Shown here piece after piece: positions 47,861-57,591 of a stretch of DNA of 64,000 nt (its first letter is position 1; every line of letters starts with the position of its first letter). Source of the DNA: CALMZN01 sp964540095 (GTDB taxonomy: Bacteria > Patescibacteriota > Patescibacteriia > UBA1558 > GWA2-36-10); the NCBI GenBank assembly GCA_964540095.1, contig CAZILH010000001.1, positions 3,577 to 67,576 of the forward strand, given 5' to 3'. Under the pieces are notes generated by a model, which saw only the letters and a list, made by a program, of their open reading frames with translations, had not been told where the DNA came from and made no database searches. Made by a program: the position numbers and the translations under genes.

Positions 47861-50092
47861 ATGTCTAGAAAAAACAAACGAAAGCAGGAGGAAAAATTGG
47901 GTCAAGATTTGGCCGTGGGCTTTAGTATGTCGCCAGACACCAAGGGTGCCATAATTACCATTGTGGTCTTTTTGGTAGCCTTTTTGTCCATCCTGTCACT
48001 TTTTAATTTGGCCGGGCCATTTGGTCGGGGCCTAAACTATGGTTTGGGCTTCTTATTTGGCTGGGCTGATTGGCTGTTTATTATTATCCTATTGTTGGTT
48101 GGCTATTTTCTTTTGCGCAGCCAAAGTCATCGCTTGAAATTTGTGACTTACCTGGGTTTATTTTTATTGATATTGGCCATCACTGGTCTGCTTAATTTTT
48201 TGGTGCAAGATTATACTTTTTCTGAAATTAGCAAAACCGGCATTGGCGGTGGTTCTTTGGGCTTTGGCGCTGGTTATCTTTTTTCTACTTTTTTAGGTTT
48301 TTGGGGCTCATTGGGAGTTTTGATAGCCATGATGATAATCGGTTTGTTTATTAGTTTCAACACCTCGTTCAAGGATATTAGCGCGCGAGCCAGATCCTTC
48401 GGTTTGTTGAAAGAAAAAATAATTCCCCCCACCCCCCAAGAAGAGGAAGATGAGGAAGAATTTGTTCCTGAGGAAATATTAAACACAGAAAAAGAAGCAC
48501 CCCTTGAACCAGAAGAAATAATCGAGACCGACAAGAGTACTGAAATGGGCACGGAAGCAAGCGAACCTAGTCGTAGGCCCAGGAAAAAAATTGTTATACC
48601 AATGGATTTGCTGACCAGGTCAAATACCAAGCCAGATTCTGGAGATATCGATGCTAACACGCAAAAAATAAAAAAAACATTTGAAAATTTTGGTATTGAG
48701 GTTACTATGGGCGAAGTCAATGTTGGCCCAACTGTCACTCAATATACTTTACGCCCAGCTGAGGGTGTGCGCTTGGCTCAAGTTTTGACTTTGCAAAATG
48801 ATTTGGCTCTGGCATTGGCCGCGCATCCTATCAGAATGGAAGCTCCTATCCCTGGAAAATCTTTGGTGGGCATAGAGGTGCCAAACCAGAGTATTTCTAT
48901 AGTTAAGGTTAGAGATGTTTTGGAGAGTCCGGCCTATACTAGGCGCAAGAGCAACTTAAGTATTGTTTTGGGCAAAGATGTTTCTGGTACAGCTGTAATG
49001 GCTAACCTAGCTAGTATGCCCCATCTTTTGATAGCTGGTTCCACTGGCTCGGGAAAATCTATTTGCATCAACAGTATTATTTTGAGTTTGATGTATCAAA
49101 ACTCGCCAGATGATTTACGTTTTATTTTAATTGACCCCAAGCGAGTAGAGCTTTCAATTTACAATGACATTATTTATTTAGAGTCGCCAGTTATTACCGA
49201 CACCGATAAAATTATCAATGCTTTGCGTTTTGTGGTCAATGAAATGCATGAGCGTTATAAATTATTACAGGCGGCCAACAAAAAAAATATTGACTCCTAC
49301 AACAAAGCAGTGATTGTCAATCGTTTGCCATATTACGTGGTAATAGTCGATGAATTTGCTGCCCTGATGTCATTGGCGTCCAAAGAAGTAGAGGCAGCCG
49401 TAGTAAGTTTAGCTCAATTAGGTCGAGCCGCTGGCATTCACTTGATTTTGGCTACCCAGCGCCCTTCGGTTGATGTTATCACCGGTTTAATCAAGGCCAA
49501 TATTACCTCACGCATTGCTTTTGCAGTGGCTTCGGCCATGGATTCACGGACTATTTTGGATTCATCGGGCGCTGATAAACTACTTGGCAAGGGAGACATG
49601 TTGTTTATGACTTCAGATTCATCAAAATTAAAACGCATCCAGGGCGCCTATGTTACTGATGAGGAGATTTCTGACGTAGTGGCTTTCTTGAAAGAGCAAG
49701 GTGAGCCACAATACAACCCCAAAGTCACCGAGCACCAGGGCGGAGCAACAATCGTTGGTGGGGGGTATAATAATCAAGAAGACACACTTTCTCAAGAAGC
49801 TAAGGAAATAGTAATCAGGGCTGGTAAGGCCTCAGCCACGCTATTACAGCGACGCTTGAGAGTTGGTTATGCGCGAGCTGCTAGGTTGCTGGATATTTTG
49901 GAAGAAATGGGAGTAGTGGGTCCAGCGGATGGCTCCAAGGCCAGAGATGTATTAATCAAGCAGGATGATTTGGAAGAAAATTTTTCATCGGCCCTAGATG
50001 AAGAAGTGGTGGCCGATGACGAAACAGGCGAAGACGAAAAAGAAGATGGCGGAGAAGATTATCTGGCCAGCCAAGATCATAAAAATTATTAG
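47861..50092 (+). CDS. ftsK: DNA translocase FtsK/SpoIIIE
   Basis: Pumps chromosomal DNA at the division septum. The 743-residue product has four N-terminal transmembrane helices (about 25-165), an acidic linker (EEEDEEEFVPEE) and the motor. Walker A is in IAGSTGSGKSICINSI near 392, and Walker B in VVIVDEFAALM near 490. A C-terminal winged-helix gamma domain (LLQRRLRVGYARAARLLDILEEMG) recognises orientation sequences. The linker is short compared with E. coli FtsK and close to SpoIIIE. Confidence 0.95.
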   Translation: MSRKNKRKQEEKLGQDLAVGFSMSPDTKGAIITIVVFLVAFLSILSLFNLAGPFGRGLNYGLGFLFGWADWLFIIILLLVGYFLLRSQSHRLKFVTYLGLFLLILAITGLLNFLVQDYTFSEISKTGIGGGSLGFGAGYLFSTFLGFWGSLGVLIAMMIIGLFISFNTSFKDISARARSFGLLKEKIIPPTPQEEEDEEEFVPEEILNTEKEAPLEPEEIIETDKSTEMGTEASEPSRRPRKKIVIPMDLLTRSNTKPDSGDIDANTQKIKKTFENFGIEVTMGEVNVGPTVTQYTLRPAEGVRLAQVLTLQNDLALALAAHPIRMEAPIPGKSLVGIEVPNQSISIVKVRDVLESPAYTRRKSNLSIVLGKDVSGTAVMANLASMPHLLIAGSTGSGKSICINSIILSLMYQNSPDDLRFILIDPKRVELSIYNDIIYLESPVITDTDKIINALRFVVNEMHERYKLLQAANKKNIDSYNKAVIVNRLPYYVVIVDEFAALMSLASKEVEAAVVSLAQLGRAAGIHLILATQRPSVDVITGLIKANITSRIAFAVASAMDSRTILDSSGADKLLGKGDMLFMTSDSSKLKRIQGAYVTDEEISDVVAFLKEQGEPQYNPKVTEHQGGATIVGGGYNNQEDTLSQEAKEIVIRAGKASATLLQRRLRVGYARAARLLDILEEMGVVGPADGSKARDVLIKQDDLEENFSSALDEEVVADDETGEDEKEDGGEDYLASQDHKNY

Positions 50093-50095
50093 TCC

Positions 50096-50773
50096 ATGTC
50101 AAATTTTGAACGCAAAGAACTTCGGCGCACTCACACCATGGCTGACAAGCTAAAAAATTTGCGGCTAAACAAAGAAATAACCGTAGAAGTTTTGGCTAAA
50201 AAAATAAATATTCCAGCTAAATATATTGTATGCTTGGAAGATGGTAAGCACGATAATTTACCCGGCGATATTTATGTGCGCGCTTGGCTAAAAAAAATAG
50301 CTAGTTTTTATGAAATTGACGCCAATGGTTTGCTGGTTGATTATCATCTAGAAAAAAACATAAATCACAAGATCAACAAAGACCTAAAAACAGAAAACAA
50401 GAAGGCAATCAAAAGCAGTCGATTTTTGCGACCAAGAACCTTGCGTTGGTTAGTGGTTGGAGGAGTAGTTTTGGCTCTGTTGGTCTACTTGGTCTTCGAA
50501 ATAGTTAATATCATTTTCCCACCATATTTGAATATCACTCAGCCCAGTAATAATTTCAAAACCAAAGAGGCCAGCGTAGAAATAATCGGCCAGACCAAAA
50601 GCGAGGCCCAAGTCATGATCAATGGAGAGTTGATAGCCCTAGATCAGGAGGGAAAATTCAAAAAAGCGGTCAATTTGACAATCGGCTTGAATAATTTACA
50701 GATTAGTGCTAAAAAGAAGCATAGTCGAACTAGATATTTGGAATTATTAATTTTAAGAGAATCATTAGAATAA
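50096..50773 (+). CDS. RodZ-like helix-turn-helix membrane protein
   Basis: The 225-residue product has an N-terminal helix-turn-helix (MADKLKNLRLNKEITVEVLAKKINI; KYIVCLEDGKHDNLPGDIYVRAWLK is the RodZ-type second half). A basic linker, a transmembrane helix (about 117-140) and an extracytoplasmic Ig-like domain (LNITQPSNNFKTKEASVEIIGQTKSEAQVMINGE) follow. RodZ links MreB to the cell wall; no mreB is in the window. It starts three bases after ftsK and precedes recA. Confidence 0.85.
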   Translation: MSNFERKELRRTHTMADKLKNLRLNKEITVEVLAKKINIPAKYIVCLEDGKHDNLPGDIYVRAWLKKIASFYEIDANGLLVDYHLEKNINHKINKDLKTENKKAIKSSRFLRPRTLRWLVVGGVVLALLVYLVFEIVNIIFPPYLNITQPSNNFKTKEASVEIIGQTKSEAQVMINGELIALDQEGKFKKAVNLTIGLNNLQISAKKKHSRTRYLELLILRESLE

Positions 50774-50822
50774 TTAATAGCAAGCTTTCGCAGGCAGGTT
50801 TGCAGAAAGGAGCTATTTGTAT

Positions 50823-51848
50823 ATGGCACAAGAGAAAGAGAAAAGAGTGAAGAATAACTTTGATCAAGCCACCAAGACGGCTATCGATCAGATACGCGAG
50901 CGTTTTGGTGAGGGCGCGATCATGAGCTTGGGAGATGCCAAGGCCATGAATGTTGACACCATTAGCACGGGCTGTTTGTCTTTGGATTTAGCTTTGGGTG
51001 TAGGGGGCGTGCCAAAGGGCAGGATTATTGAAATATATGGTCCAGAGGCCTCAGGCAAAACCACCCTGGCTCAGCACATTGTATCAGAAGCCCAAAAAGC
51101 TGGCATAGTAGCCGCCTTTATTGATGCCGAACACGCTTTAGACCCGGATTACGCCAAACGCATTGGGGTAAATGTCAATGAATTGTTGATTTCCCAGCCA
51201 GACACTGGTGAACAAGCTTTGGAGATAGTAGAGGCCTTGGTCAGGTCTGGAGGAGTTGGGGTCATTGTGGTTGACTCAGTAGCCGCTCTAGTGCCCAAGG
51301 CGGAAATAGAGGGTGAAATGGGTGCTCAGCACATGGGTTTGCAAGCTAGATTGATGAGTCAGGCCTTACGCAAACTAGCCGGCATAGTCAGTAAGAGCAA
51401 TACTTTGGTAATTTTTATCAACCAGATTAGGATGAAAATTGGAGTGTTTTTTGGCAATCCCGAAACCACCACTGGTGGTAATGCTTTAAAATTTTATTCT
51501 TCGGTCAGGATAGAAGTCAGGCGCTCAGCTCAAATCAAGCAAGGCGAAAAGATTATTGGCAATCAAGTCAAGGCCAAGGTCGTAAAAAATAAAGTAGCCG
51601 CTCCATTCAAGGCCTGTACTTTTGACATCATGTACAATGAGGGCATTTCTGTGGCTGGTGATGTTTTGGATATGGGTTTGGAATATCATATTATCAATAA
51701 GAGTGGCAATTCTTATTCTTATGGAGAAACCAAACTGGGAGTTGGCCGTGAAAATGCCAAGAATTATTTGAAAGAAAATCCTGATTTAATAGCCAGTATA
51801 AAAAAAGAAGTTTGGAAGGTGCATAAGTCAGCGGAAATTGAAAATTAG
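50823..51848 (+). CDS. recA: Recombinase RecA
   Basis: Forms the strand-exchange filament for recombination and DNA-damage signalling. The 341-residue product starts after a clear AAAGGAG at an ATG (50823). Walker A is GPEASGKTTLAQHI near 68-81, the VGVIVVDSVAALVPKAEIEGE stretch near 142-162, and ALRKLAGIVSKSNTLVIFINQIRMKIGVFFGNPETTTGG near 180-220 includes loop L2. Sequence is fully canonical. A strong terminator follows. Confidence 0.97.
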   Translation: MAQEKEKRVKNNFDQATKTAIDQIRERFGEGAIMSLGDAKAMNVDTISTGCLSLDLALGVGGVPKGRIIEIYGPEASGKTTLAQHIVSEAQKAGIVAAFIDAEHALDPDYAKRIGVNVNELLISQPDTGEQALEIVEALVRSGGVGVIVVDSVAALVPKAEIEGEMGAQHMGLQARLMSQALRKLAGIVSKSNTLVIFINQIRMKIGVFFGNPETTTGGNALKFYSSVRIEVRRSAQIKQGEKIIGNQVKAKVVKNKVAAPFKACTFDIMYNEGISVAGDVLDMGLEYHIINKSGNSYSYGETKLGVGRENAKNYLKENPDLIASIKKEVWKVHKSAEIEN

Positions 51849-51867
51849 GGGTTATATTTTATAGGTT

Positions 51868-51908
51868 CCGCCCCGCCCTTCTCGAAGGGCGGGGCGGGTT
51901 TGTTTTAT
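51868..51908 (+). terminator. Terminator of recA
   Basis: A 13-bp stem CCGCCCCGCCCTT/AAGGGCGGGGCGG, four-base loop, T-rich tail. Confidence 0.85.
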
Positions 51909-51934
51909 TCGCGACAAGTTAGTATAATAAGCAT

Positions 51935-53356
51935 ATGTCTGTAATGAATAAAATATTTACCAACACTATTTGGCAGATAATAATAAGGTTTTTTGATGTT
52001 ATTGTTGGTATTATAAATATCGGAATAATTACTCGTGTTTTGGGTCAAACACAATTTGGTTTTTATACCACGATTTTTGTATTTTTGCAGACAGTGATGA
52101 CTATCGGCGATTTTGGTTTGTATTTGACCCTGTTGAATGAAGTATCGGCTACTCAGGACAAAAAAGAAGAGAAAAAAAGAATCGATAATATTTTTGCTAT
52201 TCGTCTTGTTTCGGCGTTGGTAATTTTTGCTCTAGCGCCACTATTGATAAAGATTTTTCCTTATGACCAGACAGTGAAGGTTGGGGTGATTTTTTTAGCA
52301 GGCGCATTTTTTTGGCAAAGTTTAGTTTCTACTTTGACAGCCGTGTTTGCCAAGTATTTGGATATGGCCAAAGCAACTTTGGCTTATTTGATGGCTAGGG
52401 TGATTTATTTATTATCACTCATATACATCTATCAACACAGTGGCACTTTAAATCAAATACTTTTTTGGAACACACTTAGCGCGGCCATTGGCTTTTTTGT
52501 TTTATTGATTTTTATAAAAAAACACCAGCGTTTGGGGATGGCTTGGGATTTTTTGTATTGGAAAAAAGTTTTTAAAATTGCTTGGCCATTATCTTTGGGC
52601 GTGGTACTCAATCTAGTGTATTTCAAGGCCGACACCTTGATTTTGTCCGCTTATCATTCAGCCGAAAAAGTCGGCCTCTATGGTGCTGCTTACAAAGTAT
52701 TGGAGGTCTTAGTGACTTTTCCGCACATGTTTATGGGTTTGATTCTACCACTCTTTGTGGCTTCTTGGGTGAAAAAAGATTTGGAAAAACTAAGGATCAT
52801 TCAACAGCATACCTTTGATTTTTTCTCCATTATCAATATTTGGATGATTTTGGTTGTTTGGCTGATGAGCGAAAAAATTATGCTGTTGATTACTGGTCAA
52901 GAGTTTGTCCAGTCAGCACCGATTCTAAACATTTTGGTTTTGGCTGTGGTGGCCATATTTTTTGGCACCATGTTCACCTATCTAGTTGTGGCCATGGGTT
53001 TGCAGAAAAAAATGCTTAAGTATTATTTTTTGACCGCCATATTTGGCTTGGTCGCTTATTTTCTATTTATTCCCAAGTATGGCTATTGGGCGGCTGCCAT
53101 TATTACGGTGCTGGCCGAGGCTTTTGTTTGGGTAGCTGCTTATTTTCTGGTTAAAAAAAGTGCTAATATTAGCTTAAAAACAGGAGTTTTGGGACGCGCC
53201 ATATTAGCGGCTATGCTTAGTTTTATTTTATTTTGGTCATTCCGTGATTGGCCAGTAATATTTTTGGGGCTGGCTGTTTCGGCTTTTTATTTCTTTATGC
53301 TTTTTGTTTTACGGGCCATCAAAAAAGACGAGCTAAAAATTATATTAAATAAGTAA
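51935..53356 (+). CDS. Polysaccharide flippase (Wzx/RfbX-like)
   Basis: The 473-residue product has about 12-14 predicted transmembrane helices. It starts with the oligosaccharide-flippase pattern NTIWQIIIRFFDVIVGIINIGIITRVLG-QTQFGFY, and residues near 220 (WPLSLGVVLNLVYFKADTLILSAY) match the second conserved half. Such proteins flip lipid-linked glycan units across the membrane. Followed two bases later by an O-antigen-ligase-like protein and galU, forming a glycan-export cluster. Donor glycan unknown. Confidence 0.86.
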   Translation: MSVMNKIFTNTIWQIIIRFFDVIVGIINIGIITRVLGQTQFGFYTTIFVFLQTVMTIGDFGLYLTLLNEVSATQDKKEEKKRIDNIFAIRLVSALVIFALAPLLIKIFPYDQTVKVGVIFLAGAFFWQSLVSTLTAVFAKYLDMAKATLAYLMARVIYLLSLIYIYQHSGTLNQILFWNTLSAAIGFFVLLIFIKKHQRLGMAWDFLYWKKVFKIAWPLSLGVVLNLVYFKADTLILSAYHSAEKVGLYGAAYKVLEVLVTFPHMFMGLILPLFVASWVKKDLEKLRIIQQHTFDFFSIINIWMILVVWLMSEKIMLLITGQEFVQSAPILNILVLAVVAIFFGTMFTYLVVAMGLQKKMLKYYFLTAIFGLVAYFLFIPKYGYWAAAIITVLAEAFVWVAAYFLVKKSANISLKTGVLGRAILAAMLSFILFWSFRDWPVIFLGLAVSAFYFFMLFVLRAIKKDELKIILNK

Positions 53357-53357
53357 A

Positions 53358-54641
53358 ATGTTGAATTTATTTTTTATTTTAATCGCTGGGTTTATCTTTG
53401 CTTATGTTGCTAAAAAAAATATTTTGTGGGGTCTGTCACTAATTATTATTTTTTTGCCAAGTTATCTCTGGCGTTTTCAGATATTGTCCTTACCCTCAAC
53501 TTTTTTAGAGTTGATGATTTTAATTTTATTTTTTATTTGGCTGATTTATGCCAAGCCCTATAAAAAAGAATTTTGCTTGGCACAAAAAATAGAAAAAAAA
53601 TGGTTTTATTTAGCAATGCTCTGGCTAGTAGTCAGCGTGATAGCTTGGCTGTATAATCCAACCATAAAATCTTTGGGTCTTTGGCGCGCTTATTTTTTGG
53701 AGCCGCTATTATTTTTTGTGGTGCTTATCACCAGCTTGAAAAATGAAAAAGATTATCAGACAATAATAAAATCAACAGCCATTTTAATTTTTTGGTTGGC
53801 TATTTTTGCTATCATCCAAAATTTTACCGGCATCAATTTACCAGCGGCCTTCGATTTTCCGAAAACCAAGAGATTAACCAGTGTCTTTTTGTATCCCAAT
53901 TCTTTGAGCTTGCTGACGGCCGGTATTAGCGGATTTTTGGTGGCTTATTATATTTGTGTTCAGCGAAAATGGGAATATTTGGCCATCGGGATCTTGGGAA
54001 TTTTTTTATCTTGGTGGGCAGTCAGTCAAGGGGCCTTGCTGGCCATTTTGTTTGCTCTTATTTTTTTTGGAACAGTGAAATTATATAAAAAATTAAAAAA
54101 CAAAAAACAAAAATATTTATTTTTTTTAGTAATCATTTCTTTGTTGTTAATATTTTTTAGTAGTCGCTTAAGAGACGACTTTAGCCAACAGCTTTTTCAT
54201 CCAGTTCTTGATTTGCAGGCCACATCGCTAGAAATACGTAGTAGTCAGTGGCAAGAAACTTATGCCCTGCTCAAAGACAATTGGCTAAAAGGTGCTGGGC
54301 TTAATGGTTACCAAATAAAATCAGTGCCTTATCATAAGACAGCCTGGCTAGAAATATACTTATATCCGCACAATATATTTTTAAATTTTTGGGTGGAGTT
54401 GGGATTCCTTGGCTTGCTGGCTTTTTTGTCCTTACTTTATTTTATTGCCCAAGAAATAAAAAAAATATTTTTGTCCAAGAATAAATTGGCTTGGCCACTG
54501 TTGATTTTTTGGCTTATCTGGTTGATTCATGGCCTGGTTGATGCGCCTTATTTCAAAAATGACCTAAGTTTATTGTTTTTTGTATTTTTAGCACTGACCG
54601 CACAAGCTAAAAATATAAAAACAATTTACAAAGAAGCGTAA
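53358..54641 (+). CDS. O-antigen ligase / polymerase-like membrane protein
   Basis: The 427-residue product has about 10-12 hydrophobic helices and a large loop (about 290-330) after FLVIISLLLIFFSS with SSQWQETYALLKDNWLKGAGLNGYQ and YPHNIFLNFWVELG. The W-x-x-x-G-x-G...PHN-x-(F/Y)-L pattern is the hallmark of the Wzy_C (O-antigen ligase) family. It probably joins or polymerises exported glycan units outside the membrane. Between the flippase and galU. Confidence 0.84.
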   Translation: MLNLFFILIAGFIFAYVAKKNILWGLSLIIIFLPSYLWRFQILSLPSTFLELMILILFFIWLIYAKPYKKEFCLAQKIEKKWFYLAMLWLVVSVIAWLYNPTIKSLGLWRAYFLEPLLFFVVLITSLKNEKDYQTIIKSTAILIFWLAIFAIIQNFTGINLPAAFDFPKTKRLTSVFLYPNSLSLLTAGISGFLVAYYICVQRKWEYLAIGILGIFLSWWAVSQGALLAILFALIFFGTVKLYKKLKNKKQKYLFFLVIISLLLIFFSSRLRDDFSQQLFHPVLDLQATSLEIRSSQWQETYALLKDNWLKGAGLNGYQIKSVPYHKTAWLEIYLYPHNIFLNFWVELGFLGLLAFLSLLYFIAQEIKKIFLSKNKLAWPLLIFWLIWLIHGLVDAPYFKNDLSLLFFVFLALTAQAKNIKTIYKEA

Positions 54642-54659
54642 TTTTAGTATAATATACAT

Positions 54660-55526
54660 ATGCAAAAGATTAGGAAGGCAGTAATTCCGGTGGCGGGATT
54701 TGGCACTAGATTTTTACCAGCCACCAAAGCCCAGCCCAAGGAAATGTTGACTGTGGTTGATAAACCAATCATCCAATACATTGTGGAAGAGGCCGTGCAG
54801 TCCGGTATTGAAGAAATAATTTTTGTTACTTCAGCTAATAAGCGCGCCATTGAAGATCATTTTGATCGCAATTTTGAACTAGAATACCGCCTTCGTCAGA
54901 AGGGGAAAAAAACAGAATTGGCCGAGATGCTAAAAATTTCGGACATGGCCAAATTTATTTATGTCCGACAAAAAACACCAAAGGGCTTGGGACACGCTGT
55001 ATTGACTGCTCGAGAGCTGATTGGTGACGAGCCATTTGTGGTAATTGCTGGCGATGACATTATTGATTCCAAGGTGCCAGCCATAAAACAATTAATGCGG
55101 GTTTATGAAAAATACGAAGACATAGTTTTGGGTGTCACCAAAGTCAACAAAAAAGAAACCCACAAATACGGCATTATTGATCCCCTAAAAATTGATGAGC
55201 ACACAGCGGAAATAAAAAAGTTAATTGAAAAACCTGCCCCCAGCAAAGCGCCTTCCAACTTGGCTGTCACTGGCCGCTATATATTGACCCCAGAGATATT
55301 TGATTTCTTGGCCAAGCAAAAAGCCGGCGCTGGCAATGAGATTCAGCTGACTGATGCTATTGCCCGCTATATCAAAGAGCGAGCTGGCTACGCCTGTCTT
55401 TATGAGGGAGATTATTATGACTGTGGCAACAAGCTGGAGTTCATGAAGGCCATTATAAATTTTGGTCTAAAAAGATCGGCCTTCAAGAAAGAATTAAAAA
55501 AATATTTACGTCAAATAGTAAATTAA
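54660..55526 (+). CDS. galU: UTP-glucose-1-phosphate uridylyltransferase
   Basis: Makes UDP-glucose from UTP and glucose-1-phosphate. The 288-residue product has AVIPVAGFGTRFLPATKAQPKEML, the GalU signature, then VDKPIIQYIVEEAVQSGIEEIIFVTSANKRAIEDHFD. VVIAGDDII near 120 is the metal-binding motif, and EKPAPSKAPSNLAVTGRYIL near 188 the sugar-binding region. UDP-glucose could feed the UDP-sugar epimerase and dehydrogenase at the left of the window and the surface glycans here. Confidence 0.95.
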   Translation: MQKIRKAVIPVAGFGTRFLPATKAQPKEMLTVVDKPIIQYIVEEAVQSGIEEIIFVTSANKRAIEDHFDRNFELEYRLRQKGKKTELAEMLKISDMAKFIYVRQKTPKGLGHAVLTARELIGDEPFVVIAGDDIIDSKVPAIKQLMRVYEKYEDIVLGVTKVNKKETHKYGIIDPLKIDEHTAEIKKLIEKPAPSKAPSNLAVTGRYILTPEIFDFLAKQKAGAGNEIQLTDAIARYIKERAGYACLYEGDYYDCGNKLEFMKAIINFGLKRSAFKKELKKYLRQIVN

Positions 55527-55527
55527 T

Positions 55528-56892
55528 ATGCGTGGCTACAAAATAATTACATTATTATTAATCGGAGTGTTTGTCATCACCTCTGGTTTTGGTTGTAAGG
55601 GCTTGGGTTGTTCTACAGATGTTGCTAGTCAACCCGTAGCTTTGACCTACTGGGGAGTGTGGGATAGCCCCACGCAAGTAGCTGGTTTGATACAGGATTA
55701 TCAGGCTAGCCACCCTACTGTGAAAATCATCTACAAACAACTTCGCTATGAAGAATACGAAAGAAAATTATTAGAGGCCTGGGCTGATGATCGGGGGCCA
55801 GATATTTTTGCCATTCCCGCTAGCTGGCTCAATAAATACCAAAATCGCATTGTGCCCATGCCTAGTAAAGTCCAAATTCCAGTGCAAGAAATAAAAGGCA
55901 CTATAAAAAAAGAAACGGTTGTCACCTTGCAGACAGTCACAGGACTTCGTGCTGATGAAGTCAAAAATCAGTATGTTGATGTGGTATACAACAATGTTGT
56001 CAAAAATAATCAAATCTATGCTCTGCCATATTCGCTAGACACACTGGTCACTTTTTATAACGAAGATTTGCTTGATCAGGCTAGCTTGCCTGAAAAAATT
56101 ATCACCTTCAATGATCTGGTGGACCAGACCAGTCAGCTGACCAAAGTGACTACTGATAATAAAATAGTCCAATCAGGCGTGGCTTTGGGTACTGCCGACA
56201 ATATACCAAGATTTTTTGATATAGTTTCTAGTTTGATGCTCCAGACCGAGGTTAATCTGAAGGGCGCAAAGTTTAATCCAGTTGGCGGAGAGCAATCAGC
56301 CGCCAGATTTCGAGAAGCCATAAATTTTTATATCAGCTTTGCTCGACCGGGCTTGGCCTCATATTCTTGGGATAAGAGTTTGCCCAATGCTTTTGATATG
56401 TTTAGCTCTGGCAAACTAGCTTACTTCTTTGGCTATAGCTATCACGCTGACGCTTTGCGTAAAGCGGGCGTGCCATTTGAATGGGGTATTACCAATTTTC
56501 CACAAACTGAAGGATCACAAGGTACAAAATATTATGCTGATTACTGGGTCAATGTTGTGGCCAAAAAGTCCAAGAACCAAGGCGTGGCTTGGAACTTTGT
56601 TCAAAACACCGCTAGCGCCCAAAATGTCAAAAAATATTTGGATCAAAACAAAAAACCAACTGCCTTGCGTTCATTGATCACTGAGCAAAAGAATAACCCC
56701 GACATTGCTCCTTTTGCCAATCAGGTTTTGACAGCCGACAACTGGTATACTGGTTATGATTATCCCAAAGCTGAAAGTTACATGGCCGAGTTTATCAATG
56801 GTCTAGCTGACAACAAAATTGATATCAACAACCAGTCAGATTTGAAATTATTTATTGATAGAATAAATCAAACCTACCAACCCAGCCAATGA
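55528..56892 (+). CDS. Extracellular solute-binding lipoprotein
   Basis: The 454-residue product has a lipoprotein signal (GVFVITSGFGC, Cys near 23). A type-1 periplasmic binding fold follows: LTYWGVWDSPTQVAGLIQDYQASHPTVKI near 40, GPDIFAIPASWL near 93, LPYSLDTLVTFYN and the SSGKLAYFFGYSYHADALRK segment. The family usually binds sugars for an ABC transporter. No permease or ATPase is nearby; instead it sits between galU and pilin-like genes. Its last codons overlap the next start (ATGA). Ligand unknown. Confidence 0.88.
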   Translation: MRGYKIITLLLIGVFVITSGFGCKGLGCSTDVASQPVALTYWGVWDSPTQVAGLIQDYQASHPTVKIIYKQLRYEEYERKLLEAWADDRGPDIFAIPASWLNKYQNRIVPMPSKVQIPVQEIKGTIKKETVVTLQTVTGLRADEVKNQYVDVVYNNVVKNNQIYALPYSLDTLVTFYNEDLLDQASLPEKIITFNDLVDQTSQLTKVTTDNKIVQSGVALGTADNIPRFFDIVSSLMLQTEVNLKGAKFNPVGGEQSAARFREAINFYISFARPGLASYSWDKSLPNAFDMFSSGKLAYFFGYSYHADALRKAGVPFEWGITNFPQTEGSQGTKYYADYWVNVVAKKSKNQGVAWNFVQNTASAQNVKKYLDQNKKPTALRSLITEQKNNPDIAPFANQVLTADNWYTGYDYPKAESYMAEFINGLADNKIDINNQSDLKLFIDRINQTYQPSQ

Positions 56893-57575
56893 AATATTTT
56901 AAAATAATAATTTTAGTAGCCCTTGCTTTGCCGCTAATAGCTTTTGCGCAAACAACACCGCCAGGGTTTTTGGACTCCTTGAGTTGTGTCACTGATGGGG
57001 ATTGCCAATTAGCTGATGTGGCCACGGGTTTTATTTTGTTGACCAAGTTATTGCTTGGCGCTATGGGAGCGGTGGCCTTGTTGTACTTTGTGATTGGTGG
57101 CTTCCAGTGGATGACCTCACAGGGCAACCAAGAAAAAGTGCGTAAAGGCCAGCAGACCATGACCAACACCGTCATTGCTTTGTTCATTGCTTTTACTAGT
57201 TATTTACTATTGAACTTTTTTGTCAATAATATTTTGGGAGTAAAGAGTGATTATATGATCGGCGATGCCCTAGCTCAGTGCGATGGCAAGTCAGATGGCA
57301 CGGCCTGCAACGTGGTTGCTGGTAGCACCTCCATCAATCCCTACGAATGTTTTTCTGAAGAGTGTGTCACTAAATGTAAGGTAAAAGCCAATATGACTAG
57401 TTTGAATTGGCAGTGTTATACTGTACCGAATCCAGAATTAATATCAACAGACACTACTTATTATGAGAGAAACCTGTGTCCTGGTGATGAACACACTGTT
57501 TGCACTTTATTAAATGCCAGTGGAGAACCAGCTGATCCAGCTTATCAAGCATTCTTGCATCGTTTTGTTCCTTGA
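56889..57575 (+). CDS. VirB2/TrbC-like pilin with cysteine-rich C-terminal domain
   Basis: The 228-residue product has a signal peptide (1-20), two transmembrane helices (about 43-71 and 90-118) around WMTSQGNQEKVRKGQQTM, and a 100-residue outer domain with eight cysteines (CDGKSDGTAC, ECFSEECVTKC, CYT, CPGDEHTVC). The two-helix hairpin with GGxxWMTSxGNxExVxKxxxT is shared with the three genes downstream and with VirB2/TrbC-type pilins. The outer domain is unique to this copy and probably disulfide-bonded. First of a four-gene tandem set. Confidence 0.72.
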   Translation: MKYFKIIILVALALPLIAFAQTTPPGFLDSLSCVTDGDCQLADVATGFILLTKLLLGAMGAVALLYFVIGGFQWMTSQGNQEKVRKGQQTMTNTVIALFIAFTSYLLLNFFVNNILGVKSDYMIGDALAQCDGKSDGTACNVVAGSTSINPYECFSEECVTKCKVKANMTSLNWQCYTVPNPELISTDTTYYERNLCPGDEHTVCTLLNASGEPADPAYQAFLHRFVP

Positions 57576-57591
57576 TTATAAAATTATATAT

